Of a stretch of 64,000 nucleotides of DNA, positions 45,674-53,628 are shown in pieces (the stretch's first letter is position 1; each line of letters begins with the position of its first letter). The stretch is from assembly GCA_900756925.1 (NCBI GenBank), contig CAAELX010000034.1, positions 33,180-97,179 of the forward strand. Direction: 5' to 3'. This DNA is from an uncultured Roseburia sp. Its GTDB lineage: Bacteria > Bacillota > Clostridia > Lachnospirales > Lachnospiraceae. A model generated the notes under the pieces. It searched no databases. It had not been told where the DNA came from and saw nothing but the letters and a program-made list of their open reading frames with translations. The translations under genes were made by a program, and so were the position numbers.

Positions 45674-45952
45674 TATATATTGCACAAAAAACAGGTAAAA
45701 AACATGGAAAATGGGAAAATGCAATGATAAATTTTTAACAAATAAAATGTCTGAAAATAAAGAAAAAGGAATTGGATTATAAAAAAATTGCAAAATAAAA
45801 AGAAAGGTATTGCATTTTAAAAAGATATATGTTAGCATGAAACAGAATTGAAAAGCCAATAAAAACGCGAGATATAGAAGGAGCGTTATGTTTGAAAAAG
45901 AAAAAACGTAAATTTAACAATCATGTTTAAATTTATTTTTTTTACTAAAAGA
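45674..45952. other. A/T-rich gap before the butyrate operon
   Basis: Apart from the upstream terminator and the Rex-type operator/promoter downstream, this stretch is A/T rich, with a near-palindrome AAATTTAACA...TGTTTAAATTT around 45910-45935. Short frames here have no family motifs. Confidence 0.5.
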
Positions 45953-45970
45953 TTGTTAAAAAATTAACAG
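45953..45970. promoter_or_regulatory. Rex-type redox operator
   Basis: TTGTTAA-AAAA-TTAACAG fits the clostridial Rex consensus TTGTTAANNNNTTAACAA at all but the last base. The right half-site contains the -35 box of the promoter that follows, so a bound repressor would block RNA polymerase. Rex releases DNA at high NADH, which fits the NADH-consuming genes downstream. Confidence 0.85.
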
Positions 45971-45992
45971 TGCTTTTCGTCAATTTTATAAT
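45964..45992 (+). promoter_or_regulatory. Promoter of the butyrate operon
   Basis: TTAACA (45964-45969) and a perfect TATAAT (45987-45992), spacer 17 bp, about 65 bp before the thiolase start. The -35 overlaps the Rex-type site. Confidence 0.85.
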
Positions 45993-46055
45993 CAGGTTCA
46001 CAGAATACAGGAAAGGACAGTATTCTGGACCACGAAACCGAAGGGAGAAATCAAA

Positions 46056-47240
46056 ATGGCAAGAAAAGTAGTTTTAGCAGGCGCATGTCGTACAGCAATT
46101 GGTAAAATGGGTGGAGCATTAAGCAACACACCGGCAGCAGATTTAGGTGCAATCGTTATCAAAGAAGCTTTGAACAGAGCAGGCGTGAAACCGGAGATGG
46201 TTGACGAGGTAAAGATGGGTTGTGTTATTCAGGCAGCTCAGGGACAGAACGTTGCCCGTCAGGCTTCCATCAAAGCAGGACTCCCAATCGAGGTTCCAGC
46301 GATCACAATCAATGTTGTATGCGGATCTGGTTTGAAATGTGTCAACGATGCAGCTACCATGATTATGGCAGGTGAGGCAGACATCGTTGTTGCAGGTGGT
46401 ATGGAAAATATGTCAATGGCTCCATACGCTATGACGAAAGCCCGTTTTGGATATCGTATGAACAACGCAACGATCATTGATACAATGGTAAACGATGCAT
46501 TGACAGATGCATTCAACCACTATCACATGATGATCACAGCTGAGAACGTATGTGATAAATATGGCATTACAAGAGAAGAATTAGATGAGTTCTCTGCAAA
46601 CAGCCAGCAGAAATGTGAGAAGGCAATCGCAGAGGGCAAGTTCGATGACGAGATCGTTCCGGTTCCTGTAAAAGTTAAGAAAGAGATCGTAGATTTCGTG
46701 AAAGATGAGGGACCACGTCCTGGAACAACTGTAGAGACTCTTGCAAAATTAAGATGCTGTTCCGGTAAAGAGGGCGGACTTGTAACAGCAGGTAACGCTT
46801 CCGGTATCAATGATGGCGCAGCAGCAGTTGTTGTTATGAGCGAAGAGAAAGCCAAAGAGCTTGGTGTTACCCCAATGGCTACATGGGTTGCCGGAGCACT
46901 TGGCGGTGTTGCACCTGAGATCATGGGTGTAGGACCTGTTGCTTCCACAAAGAAAGTATTAGCTAAGACTGGACTTACCATCGACGATATGGATCTGATC
47001 GAAGCTAACGAAGCTTTTGCAGCACAGTCTATCGCAGTTGCAAGAGATTTACATTTCGATATGTCAAAAGTAAATGTAAACGGTGGTGCAATCGCACTTG
47101 GTCATCCGGTAGGAGCTTCCGGATGCCGTATCCTTGTAACTTTATTACATGAGATGCAGAAGAGAGGATCTAACAGAGGTCTTGCTACCTTATGTATCGG
47201 TGGTGGAATGGGATGCTCTACAATCGTTGAGAAGTATTAA
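46056..47240 (+). CDS. thl: Acetyl-CoA acetyltransferase (thiolase)
   Basis: The 394-residue thiolase has the acyl-carrying Cys89 in [37 protein letters not shown] (histidine of the active site) and the second cysteine in [10 protein letters not shown]. It joins two acetyl-CoA to acetoacetyl-CoA, the first step towards butyrate. AAGGGAG precedes the start. It is first in the operon with hbd, bcd, etfB and etfA, behind a Rex-type operator. An 11-bp hairpin (47250-47277) lies between it and hbd. Confidence 0.96.
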   Translation: MARKVVLAGACRTAIGKMGGALSNTPAADLGAIVIKEALNRAGVKPEMVDEVKMGCVIQAAQGQNVARQASIKAGLPIEVPAITINVVCGSGLKCVNDAATMIMAGEADIVVAGGMENMSMAPYAMTKARFGYRMNNATIIDTMVNDALTDAFNHYHMMITAENVCDKYGITREELDEFSANSQQKCEKAIAEGKFDDEIVPVPVKVKKEIVDFVKDEGPRPGTTVETLAKLRCCSGKEGGLVTAGNASGINDGAAAVVVMSEEKAKELGVTPMATWVAGALGGVAPEIMGVGPVASTKKVLAKTGLTIDDMDLIEANEAFAAQSIAVARDLHFDMSKVNVNGGAIALGHPVGASGCRILVTLLHEMQKRGSNRGLATLCIGGGMGCSTIVEKY

Positions 47241-47249
47241 GAAAGAATG

Positions 47250-47277
47250 GTTACTGCATCTGGAAAGATGCAGTAAC
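47250..47277 (+). promoter_or_regulatory. Intra-operon hairpin between thl and hbd
   Basis: GTTACTGCATC-TGGAAA-GATGCAGTAAC is a perfect 11-bp stem without a T-run. It may stabilise the thl end of the mRNA or cause partial termination, giving more thl than downstream message. Confidence 0.6.
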
Positions 47278-47385
47278 TGCTTATAATGTGCAAATCTGAT
47301 GCGATGTCAAAGCTTCTTTTCAGAACAAAAAGTATTTTTGACACGTACATCAACAAATATAATGAGAAAATCAGGAGGATTCATC

Positions 47386-48258
47386 ATGAAAGTTGGAGTT
47401 ATTGGTGCAGGTACAATGGGACAGGGTATTGCAAAAGCATTTGCCCAGGTAGACGGATATGAAGTAGCACTTTGTGATATCAAACAGGAATGGGCAGAAG
47501 GCGGAAAAGCCAAGATCCAAAAAGGCTATGCAAGATTAGTAGAAAAAGGAAAACTGACACAGGAAGCGGTTGATGGAATCCTTGCAAAGATCACACCGGG
47601 ATTAAAAGAAGACCTCTGTGCAGACTGTGATCTGATCGTAGAAGCAGCATTCGAAGATATGAATGTAAAGAAGACAACATTCCAGGAATTAGATAAGATC
47701 GCAAAGCCGGAATGCATTTTTGCTTCCAATACATCCAGCCTTTCTATTACAGAGATCGGAAACGGACTTAACCGTCCAATGATCGGTATGCATTTCTTTA
47801 ACCCAGCAGACCGTATGAAGTTAATCGAGGTGATCGCAGGTGTGAACACACCGGTTGAGACAGTTGATGCCATCAAGAAGATCGCAGAAGAGATCGGCAA
47901 GACACCGGTACAGGTTAATGAAGCAGCAGGCTTCGTTGTAAACCGGATTTTAATCCCAATGATCAATGAGGCAGCTTTCATTAAGATGGAAGGTGTATCT
48001 GATATCGCAGGAATCGACACCGCTATGAAGCTTGGTGCAAACCATCCAATGGGACCTCTTGAGTTAGGCGATTTTATCGGTCTTGATATCTGCCTTGCCA
48101 TTATGGATGTCCTCTACAAAGAGACAGGTGACAGCAAGTACCGTGCATGCCCACTGATCCGTAAGATGGTTCGTGGCGGCAACCTTGGTGTAAAGAGCGG
48201 AAAAGGCTTCTATGTATACAATGCAGACCGCACAAAAACACCGGTAGACGCTCAGTAG
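47386..48258 (+). CDS. hbd: 3-hydroxybutyryl-CoA dehydrogenase
   Basis: The 290-residue protein begins MKVGVIGAGTMGQGIAKAFA, the NAD-binding loop of the 3-hydroxyacyl-CoA dehydrogenase family. It shows the catalytic His in IGMHFFNPADRMKLIEVI and Glu further on, NEAAGFVVNRILIPMINEA, and the C-terminal domain GPLELGDFIGLDICLAIM. It reduces acetoacetyl-CoA to 3-hydroxybutyryl-CoA. The start at 47386 has AGGAGG upstream; an in-frame start at 47299 would add 29 unconserved residues. No crotonase gene lies next to it. Confidence 0.96.
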   Translation: MKVGVIGAGTMGQGIAKAFAQVDGYEVALCDIKQEWAEGGKAKIQKGYARLVEKGKLTQEAVDGILAKITPGLKEDLCADCDLIVEAAFEDMNVKKTTFQELDKIAKPECIFASNTSSLSITEIGNGLNRPMIGMHFFNPADRMKLIEVIAGVNTPVETVDAIKKIAEEIGKTPVQVNEAAGFVVNRILIPMINEAAFIKMEGVSDIAGIDTAMKLGANHPMGPLELGDFIGLDICLAIMDVLYKETGDSKYRACPLIRKMVRGGNLGVKSGKGFYVYNADRTKTPVDAQ

Positions 48259-48312
48259 AAATGGAAACAAAACAAGGAGGCTAAATCCTCTGCTCCTGCA
48301 AGGGCAGTCGCA

Positions 48313-48335
48313 TTTTGCTTCGCAAAACAAGGAGG
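48313..48335 (+). promoter_or_regulatory. Leader hairpin-SD element, copy 4 (bcd)
   Basis: TTTTGC-TTC-GCAAAA (48313-48327), one C, and AAGGAGG (48329-48335) precede the bcd ATG at 48346. A second CAAAACAAGGAGG lies further upstream at 48268-48280 with no gene start near it, and a hairpin CTGC...GCAG sits between them. The element is inside an operon here, not at its head. Confidence 0.7.
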
Positions 48336-48345
48336 ATTTGAAATC

Positions 48346-49500
48346 ATGGATTTCGGTTTAGATAAGAAACATGAAATGGCGCGTTCCCTGTTCAAGGAAT
48401 TCGCTGAAAACGAAATTAAACCTCATGCGCAGGAGACCGACGAGACAGAACAGTTTCCGGCAGAGAATGTGAAGAAAATGGCAAAGTACGGATTCATGGG
48501 AATCCCGGTACCGAAGGAATATGGCGGACAGGGTTGTGATCCATTAACGTATGTGATGTGTGTAGAAGAGCTGTCTAAGGTTTGTGCCACAACAGGTGTT
48601 ATTGTTTCTGCACATACTTCCCTCTGCATCGACCCGATCATGACTTATGGTACAGAAGAGCAGAAACAGAAATATGTAAGACCGCTTGCAACAGGTGAGA
48701 AGCTCGGTGCATTCGCACTGACAGAACCGGGCGCTGGTACAGATGCACAGGGTGCCCAGACAAAGGCTGTCTTAGATGGTGATGAATGGGTATTAAACGG
48801 ATCCAAGTGCTTTATCACGAACGGTAAAGTTGCAGATGTTTATATTGTAATTGCAATCACAAGCGTGACAGAGGATAAGAGAGGCAGAAAGAAGAAAAAC
48901 TTCTCTGCATTTATCGTAGACAAAGGAGCTCCTGGTTTCTCCTTCGGAACCAAGGAAAAGAAGATGGGTATCCGTGGATCTTCTACTTATGAGCTGATCT
49001 TCGAGGACTGCAGAATTCCGAAAGAGAATCTGTTAGGACCAGAAGGAAAAGGTTTCCCGATCGCAATGCATACGCTTGACGGTGGACGTATTGGTATCGC
49101 CGCACAGGCACTCGGTATTGCAGAGGGTGCATTAGACCGTGCAATTGCTTACACCAAGGAAAGAAAGCAGTTCGGCCGCTCTATCGCACAGCAGCAGAAC
49201 ACACAGTTTAAGCTGGCAGATATGGCTACCAGAATTGAGGCAGCCCAGATGTTAGTTTACAAGGCAGCAATGGCGAAGGCAACACAGAAGGTATATTCTG
49301 TGGAGGCGGCAAAAGCAAAGTTATTTGCAGCCGAGACAGCAATGGCTGTTACAACAGAAGTCGTACAGTTATTCGGTGGATATGGATATATCAGAGAGTA
49401 CGATGTAGAGCGTATGATGCGTGATGCCAAGATCACAGAGATCTACGAAGGCACAAGCGAAGTACAGCGTATGGTAATTTCCGGAGCATTGTTGAAATAA
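48346..49500 (+). CDS. bcd: Butyryl-CoA dehydrogenase (acyl-CoA dehydrogenase)
   Basis: The 384-residue flavoprotein has the acyl-CoA dehydrogenase signatures [15 protein letters not shown] and [20 protein letters not shown], and the catalytic base Glu368 in IYEGTSEVQ. With EtfAB, encoded next, it reduces crotonyl-CoA to butyryl-CoA; in clostridia this complex bifurcates electrons from NADH to crotonyl-CoA and ferredoxin. It is preceded by a recurring hairpin-SD leader element that gives its ribosome binding site. Confidence 0.95.
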   Translation: MDFGLDKKHEMARSLFKEFAENEIKPHAQETDETEQFPAENVKKMAKYGFMGIPVPKEYGGQGCDPLTYVMCVEELSKVCATTGVIVSAHTSLCIDPIMTYGTEEQKQKYVRPLATGEKLGAFALTEPGAGTDAQGAQTKAVLDGDEWVLNGSKCFITNGKVADVYIVIAITSVTEDKRGRKKKNFSAFIVDKGAPGFSFGTKEKKMGIRGSSTYELIFEDCRIPKENLLGPEGKGFPIAMHTLDGGRIGIAAQALGIAEGALDRAIAYTKERKQFGRSIAQQQNTQFKLADMATRIEAAQMLVYKAAMAKATQKVYSVEAAKAKLFAAETAMAVTTEVVQLFGGYGYIREYDVERMMRDAKITEIYEGTSEVQRMVISGALLK

Positions 49501-49553
49501 AACGTGGTCTGGTGGACTGAAAATGGATGTAAGGAATAAGGAGTGGAAAATAC

Positions 49554-50336
49554 ATGAATATCGTAGTATGTATTAAACAGGTTCCTGATACAAAGGGTGG
49601 CGTAAAGTTCAACCCGGATGGAACACTTGACAGGGCAGCAATGCTTGCAATCATGAACCCGGACGACAAGGCAGGTCTTGAGGCAGCACTTAGAATCAAA
49701 GATCAGACAGGAGCAAAAGTAACCGTACTTACCATGGGACTTCCGAAGGCTGATGCAGTTCTCCGTGAAGCAATGGCAATGGGCGCTGACGATGCTGTTT
49801 TAGTGACAGACAGAGTGTTAGGCGGCGCTGATACATGGGCAACTTCAACCACAATTGCAGGCGCTCTCCGCAACATGGATTACGACCTCATTATCACAGG
49901 ACGTCAGGCAATCGACGGTGATACCGCACAGGTTGGACCACAGATCGCTGAGCATCTCGGTCTGCCGGTAATTTCCTATGCGGCAGATATCAAGGTAGAT
50001 GGAGATTCTGTTATCGTAAAGAGACAGTATGAAGACAGATACCATGAGTTAAAGGCAAAGATGCCTTGCTTAATTACAGCACTTTCTGAATTAAATGAGC
50101 CTCGTTATATGACACCCGGCGGGATCTTCGATGCGTGTGACAAAGAAGTAACCGTATGGGGAAGAGCAGACTTAAAAGATGTAGATGATTCGGATCTTGG
50201 ATTAAAGGGATCTCCGACAAAGATCGCAAAAGCATCTGATAAGGTTGCAAAGGGAGCTGGAGAGAAGGTCAATCTGGATCCGGCAGAATCCGTAGCATAC
50301 CTGATCGGAAAATTCAAAGAGAAACACATTATCTAA
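49554..50336 (+). CDS. etfB: Electron transfer flavoprotein beta subunit
   Basis: The 260-residue protein shows the EtfB start MNIVVCIKQVPDTKGGVKF, MNPDDKAGLEAALRIKD, and the signature DGDTAQVGPQIAEHLGLPVIS with ITGRQAID. It pairs with EtfA and, in electron-bifurcating Etf, holds the bifurcating FAD that takes electrons from NADH. Its place between bcd and etfA is the normal clostridial arrangement. AAGGAGTGG precedes the ATG. Confidence 0.96.
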   Translation: MNIVVCIKQVPDTKGGVKFNPDGTLDRAAMLAIMNPDDKAGLEAALRIKDQTGAKVTVLTMGLPKADAVLREAMAMGADDAVLVTDRVLGGADTWATSTTIAGALRNMDYDLIITGRQAIDGDTAQVGPQIAEHLGLPVISYAADIKVDGDSVIVKRQYEDRYHELKAKMPCLITALSELNEPRYMTPGGIFDACDKEVTVWGRADLKDVDDSDLGLKGSPTKIAKASDKVAKGAGEKVNLDPAESVAYLIGKFKEKHII

Positions 50337-50363
50337 TATTAAGAAAGAAAAGTGGTGAATAAG

Positions 50364-51407
50364 ATGTCATTAGAAGAATATAAAGGAGTATTTGTCTTTG
50401 CACAGCAGGTAGATAACGTATTAGATGGCGTTGCATTCGAATTGCTTGGCAAAGGGAAAGATTTGGCAAAAGATTTAAATACAGAGGTAACAGCTGTACT
50501 GATCGGTTCCGGTGTCAAAGGACTTGCCGACCAGCTGGCTGAGTACGGTGCAGACAGAGTCATCGTAGTAGACGATCCTGAACTGAAAGACTACAGAACA
50601 GAGCCATATGCACATGCGCTGGCATCTGTAATCAACGAATACAAGCCGGAGATCATGTTAGTCGGTGCAACTGCAATCGGACGTGATCTAGGCCCTACAG
50701 TATCCGCAAGAGTGAAGACAGGTCTGACAGCAGACTGTACTTCACTTGAAATCGGAGATTTCCCACTGGTTGCAACTCCTGGCAAAGAGCAGAAGCATAA
50801 TCAGTTACTGATGACACGTCCTGCATTCGGCGGCAACACGATCGCAACAATTGCGTGCCCGGATCATCGCCCACAGATGGCAACCGTTCGTCCGGGTGTT
50901 ATGCAGAAAATCGCTCCAATCACAGGTGCAAAAGCAAATGTGGTAGAATTCAATCCGGGATTTACACCAAACAACCGTTATGTGGAGATCTTAAATATTG
51001 TAAAGGCAGTCAAGACAACCGCGAACATTATGGATGCCAAGATTCTGGTTTCCGGTGGACGTGGTGTAGGTTCCAAGGAGAACTTCAAGCTGTTAGAGGA
51101 TCTTGCAGAGGTTCTCGGCGGTACCGTAAGCTGCTCTCGTGCTGTTGTAGAGAACGGCTGGCTTCCGGTTGACCTTCAGGTAGGTCAGACAGGTAAGACA
51201 GTTCGCCCGCAGATCTACTTCGCAATCGGTATTTCCGGTGCGATCCAGCATGTTGCAGGTATGGAAGACTCTGACCTTATCATTGCGATCAACAAGGACG
51301 AGGATGCCCCAATTTTTGATGTGGCAGACTATGGTCTTGTCGGAGATCTCAATAAGATCGTCCCGGCACTGACAGCAGCGTTGAAGGCTGAGATGGGGAA
51401 TAAATAA
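50364..51407 (+). CDS. etfA: Electron transfer flavoprotein alpha subunit
   Basis: The 347-residue protein has the EtfA C-terminal FAD domain: ILVSGGRGVGSKENFKLLED, GQTGKTVRPQIYFAIGISG, IQHVAGMEDSDLIIAINKDE and APIFDVADYGLVGDL. With EtfB it transfers electrons to Bcd. The ATG at 50364 is preferred (GTGGTG-type site upstream); GTG codons at 50352 and 50355 are alternatives. It is the last gene of the operon, followed by a strong terminator. Confidence 0.95.
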   Translation: MSLEEYKGVFVFAQQVDNVLDGVAFELLGKGKDLAKDLNTEVTAVLIGSGVKGLADQLAEYGADRVIVVDDPELKDYRTEPYAHALASVINEYKPEIMLVGATAIGRDLGPTVSARVKTGLTADCTSLEIGDFPLVATPGKEQKHNQLLMTRPAFGGNTIATIACPDHRPQMATVRPGVMQKIAPITGAKANVVEFNPGFTPNNRYVEILNIVKAVKTTANIMDAKILVSGGRGVGSKENFKLLEDLAEVLGGTVSCSRAVVENGWLPVDLQVGQTGKTVRPQIYFAIGISGAIQHVAGMEDSDLIIAINKDEDAPIFDVADYGLVGDLNKIVPALTAALKAEMGNK

Positions 51408-51427
51408 TTTCCAATAAAAAATATTTT

Positions 51428-51462
51428 GATGCGGTTCTGAGTAAGATCAGAGCCGCATTTTT
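51428..51462 (+). terminator. Terminator of the butyrate operon
   Basis: ATGCGGTTCTGA-GTAAGA-TCAGAGCCGCAT followed by TTTT. Confidence 0.95.
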
Positions 51463-51502
51463 ACTTCTTGCCATCCAAAACTTACCACTTACTTCAAATC
51501 TA

Positions 51503-51531
51503 TTTACACATCTATGCACATCGCATATACT
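51503..51531 (+). promoter_or_regulatory. Promoter of the LytTR operon
   Basis: TTTACA (51503-51508) and TATACT (51526-51531), spacer 17 bp, about 50 bp before the start codon. Confidence 0.7.
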
Positions 51532-51583
51532 GAATTCAACTTAAGGGACAACAAAACGTTATGAAAATGAAAGCGGAAACAAT

Positions 51584-52045
51584 ATGAAAATCAAAATAGA
51601 AATCGACGAAAGCCTGTCGGAGGACGAAGTTCTGATCCGCTGCCGCGGACTGACGGAGCAGGTCACGGAAATACAGAAGGCAGTGAGCGAAGTGGTTAAC
51701 ACCTCGAAGAGGTTCGTTTTCTACAGAGGTAATACAGAGTACTATCTGGCGTTGGAAGAGATCCTGTTTTTTGAGACAGACGGGGACGGGATCAATGCCC
51801 ACACGAGGGATAATATCTATCAGACAAAGTACAAGCTCTACGAGCTGGAAGATCTACTGCCCGGGTGCTTCATGAGGATATCGAAGTCCTCGATTGTGAA
51901 TACAAATCATATTTATTCAATCAGCCGTAATCTGACTGCATCGAGTGTGGTTGCTTTTGCCGGGACACACAAGCAGGTTTACGTTTCAAGATACTATTAC
52001 AAACCATTAGTCAATAAATTAGAAGAAAAGAGGATGGAAAAATGA
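51584..52045 (+). CDS. LytTR-domain transcriptional regulator
   Basis: The 153-residue protein has a short N-terminal region and a LytTR DNA-binding domain (residues about 45-150) with EEILFFETDGDGINAHT, CFMRISKSSIVNTNHI and a Tyr-rich end VYVSRYYYKPLV. There is no receiver domain, so it is of the stand-alone LytTR type that often controls a neighbouring membrane protein gene. Its stop overlaps the start of the next gene (ATGA). It probably regulates its own operon with the LiaF-like and DUF4097 proteins. Confidence 0.92.
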   Translation: MKIKIEIDESLSEDEVLIRCRGLTEQVTEIQKAVSEVVNTSKRFVFYRGNTEYYLALEEILFFETDGDGINAHTRDNIYQTKYKLYELEDLLPGCFMRISKSSIVNTNHIYSISRNLTASSVVAFAGTHKQVYVSRYYYKPLVNKLEEKRMEK

Positions 52046-52752
52046 AGTTGAGAAAAAACAGTGGAAAAATTTTATGGGGACTTATTTTTATTCTGGCGGC
52101 CGTTTATGTGGTGGTAAGCAAAATCTATACGCTGCCGGTTGTCAGTGTGTGGAGTATTTTGGGGACAATCCTCTGTATCTGGATTGTGTTCCAGGGAATC
52201 AAACATGTGAACTTCTGGGAAATACTGTTCCCGCTTGCGTTTATCTGTATGATTTACGATGAACAGCTTGGTATCACAGAACTTACACCGTGGTCGGTTC
52301 TTGGTGCGGCATTGCTCGGCAGCATAGGTCTCTCAATGATTTTTAAGAAAAAAGGACATGGTTTTTCGGTTTCTTTTGACCATGATAGTGGGGACGATGA
52401 GGATGTGGAAAACTATATTGGTGAGAGTATCCACATCGATAATAGCTTCGGATCCACAATCAAATATGTCAATTCAGATAACTTCTGTAAGGCAAAGGTG
52501 GAGAACAGCTTCGGGGAACTGACGGTTTATTTTGACAATGCGGTCATCCAGTCCGGAAAAGCGATCGTCAAAGTGGAGAACAGCTTCGGAGAGACGAATC
52601 TCTATATTCCGAAAGAGTGGAAGACGGACAATGAGATCGGTCAGACATTCGGAAGTGTGCAGATCCATGGAATATCCGAAGGCACGAGCAGCAATACGTT
52701 AAAGCTGAAAGGGGAAGTAAGCTTCGGTGAGGTCAATATTCACTATATTTAA
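52042..52752 (+). CDS. LiaF-like membrane protein
   Basis: The 236-residue protein has four hydrophobic segments in its first ~105 residues (ILWGLIFILAAVYVVVSKIY onward) and a soluble C-terminal domain like that of LiaF/DUF2154 (cell-wall-active antibiotic response). The soluble part is repetitive: IDNSFGST, VENSFGEL, VENSFGET, IGQTFGSV and EVSFGEVN recur about every 20-25 residues, which suggests a beta-solenoid. LiaF proteins damp envelope-stress signalling in Bacillus. Here it is coupled with a LytTR regulator and not with LiaRS. Confidence 0.82.
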   Translation: MKLRKNSGKILWGLIFILAAVYVVVSKIYTLPVVSVWSILGTILCIWIVFQGIKHVNFWEILFPLAFICMIYDEQLGITELTPWSVLGAALLGSIGLSMIFKKKGHGFSVSFDHDSGDDEDVENYIGESIHIDNSFGSTIKYVNSDNFCKAKVENSFGELTVYFDNAVIQSGKAIVKVENSFGETNLYIPKEWKTDNEIGQTFGSVQIHGISEGTSSNTLKLKGEVSFGEVNIHYI

Positions 52753-52814
52753 TAAACAAAATGTATTAAAAGTGCGGACTATTCATAGAAGAAAGAGGAA
52801 AAAGGAGAAAAGAC

Positions 52815-53540
52815 ATGAGTGGAATCAGCGAACAGACGGTAAATGCAGCAGAAGTAAAAACAATAGAAATTGAGATGACGGCAGCAGACCTTGTCATGAA
52901 AAAAGGAGAAAACGACATAGAGATCAGAGCTGTTCTGGTAAAGGGGGAGCCGGATAAATTCAAAGTGGAGCAGAACGGAGACAAGCTGAAACTTACTTAT
53001 GGAATGAAAAGAAAGAGCGTAAAATATAAGAGAGACACGGAAGTGATAGAGCTTTACGTACCGGAGCAGATGCATGCAGAGAAACTGTCCATCAAGGTTG
53101 GCGCAGGGGAGTGCGCAGTGTCAGTTCCGGGATTTACCATTGACAAAATGCATTTAGAAGTCGGAGCCGGAAAACTAAAAGCGGAAGATATCACCGTAAC
53201 CGGAACGGCAGCGGTTGAGGTCGGAGCCGGAAAGATGAAGCTGACACAGATAAGTGCAGAGATCCTTATAATCAATTGTGGGGTTGGTGAATGTGAATAT
53301 GAGGGTAGCGTAAGCAGGGATGTAAAAGCGGACTGTGGTGTCGGAGAAGTGAGCGTAAAGCTTGCAGGAAAAGAGACGGATTATAACTATGAAGTGTCCT
53401 GCGGTATCGGAAAAATAAAAGTGAATGACAGCTGCTATGGCTCTTTTGCAGCGTCAAAGTGTGTGCAGCATGAGCAGGCAAAAGGCACCATGAAGCTGGA
53501 ATGTGGGGTTGGAAAAATTAAGATTGAGACAGAAAAATAA
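52815..53540 (+). CDS. DUF4097-like beta-repeat protein
   Basis: The 241-residue protein has no signal peptide or membrane segment. Seven repeats with the core [VC]G[AVI]G[EK] are visible: KVGAGECA, EVGAGKLK, EVGAGKMK, NCGVGECE, DCGVGEVS, SCGIGKIK and ECGVGKIK. This pattern fits a DUF4097 right-handed beta-helix. The first three repeats have VGAG and the last four have CGVG or CGIG, placing cysteines at repeating positions. AAAGGAG precedes the ATG. It ends the LytTR operon and shares the repeat style of its neighbour. Function unknown. Confidence 0.8.
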   Translation: MSGISEQTVNAAEVKTIEIEMTAADLVMKKGENDIEIRAVLVKGEPDKFKVEQNGDKLKLTYGMKRKSVKYKRDTEVIELYVPEQMHAEKLSIKVGAGECAVSVPGFTIDKMHLEVGAGKLKAEDITVTGTAAVEVGAGKMKLTQISAEILIINCGVGECEYEGSVSRDVKADCGVGEVSVKLAGKETDYNYEVSCGIGKIKVNDSCYGSFAASKCVQHEQAKGTMKLECGVGKIKIETEK

Positions 53541-53555
53541 AAAGAGGTTGACATA

Positions 53556-53592
53556 AAAACACCTTCCAGATTCGAATCTGGAAGGTGTTTTT
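53556..53592. terminator. Bidirectional terminator between the DUF4097 gene and uraA
   Basis: AAAACACCTTCCAGA-TTCGAA-TCTGGAAGGTGTTTTT: perfect stem with A-run and T-run on the two sides, suited to the convergent genes. Confidence 0.93.
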
Positions 53593-53628
53593 ATGAACGT
53601 TTATAAACGGCTTTAGGTCAGCTCGGAA

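Noticed and set aside
45544..45741. Small frames on both strands after the SleB-type gene
   Set aside because: They read through the terminator and A/T-rich sequence without motifs or Shine-Dalgarno sites.
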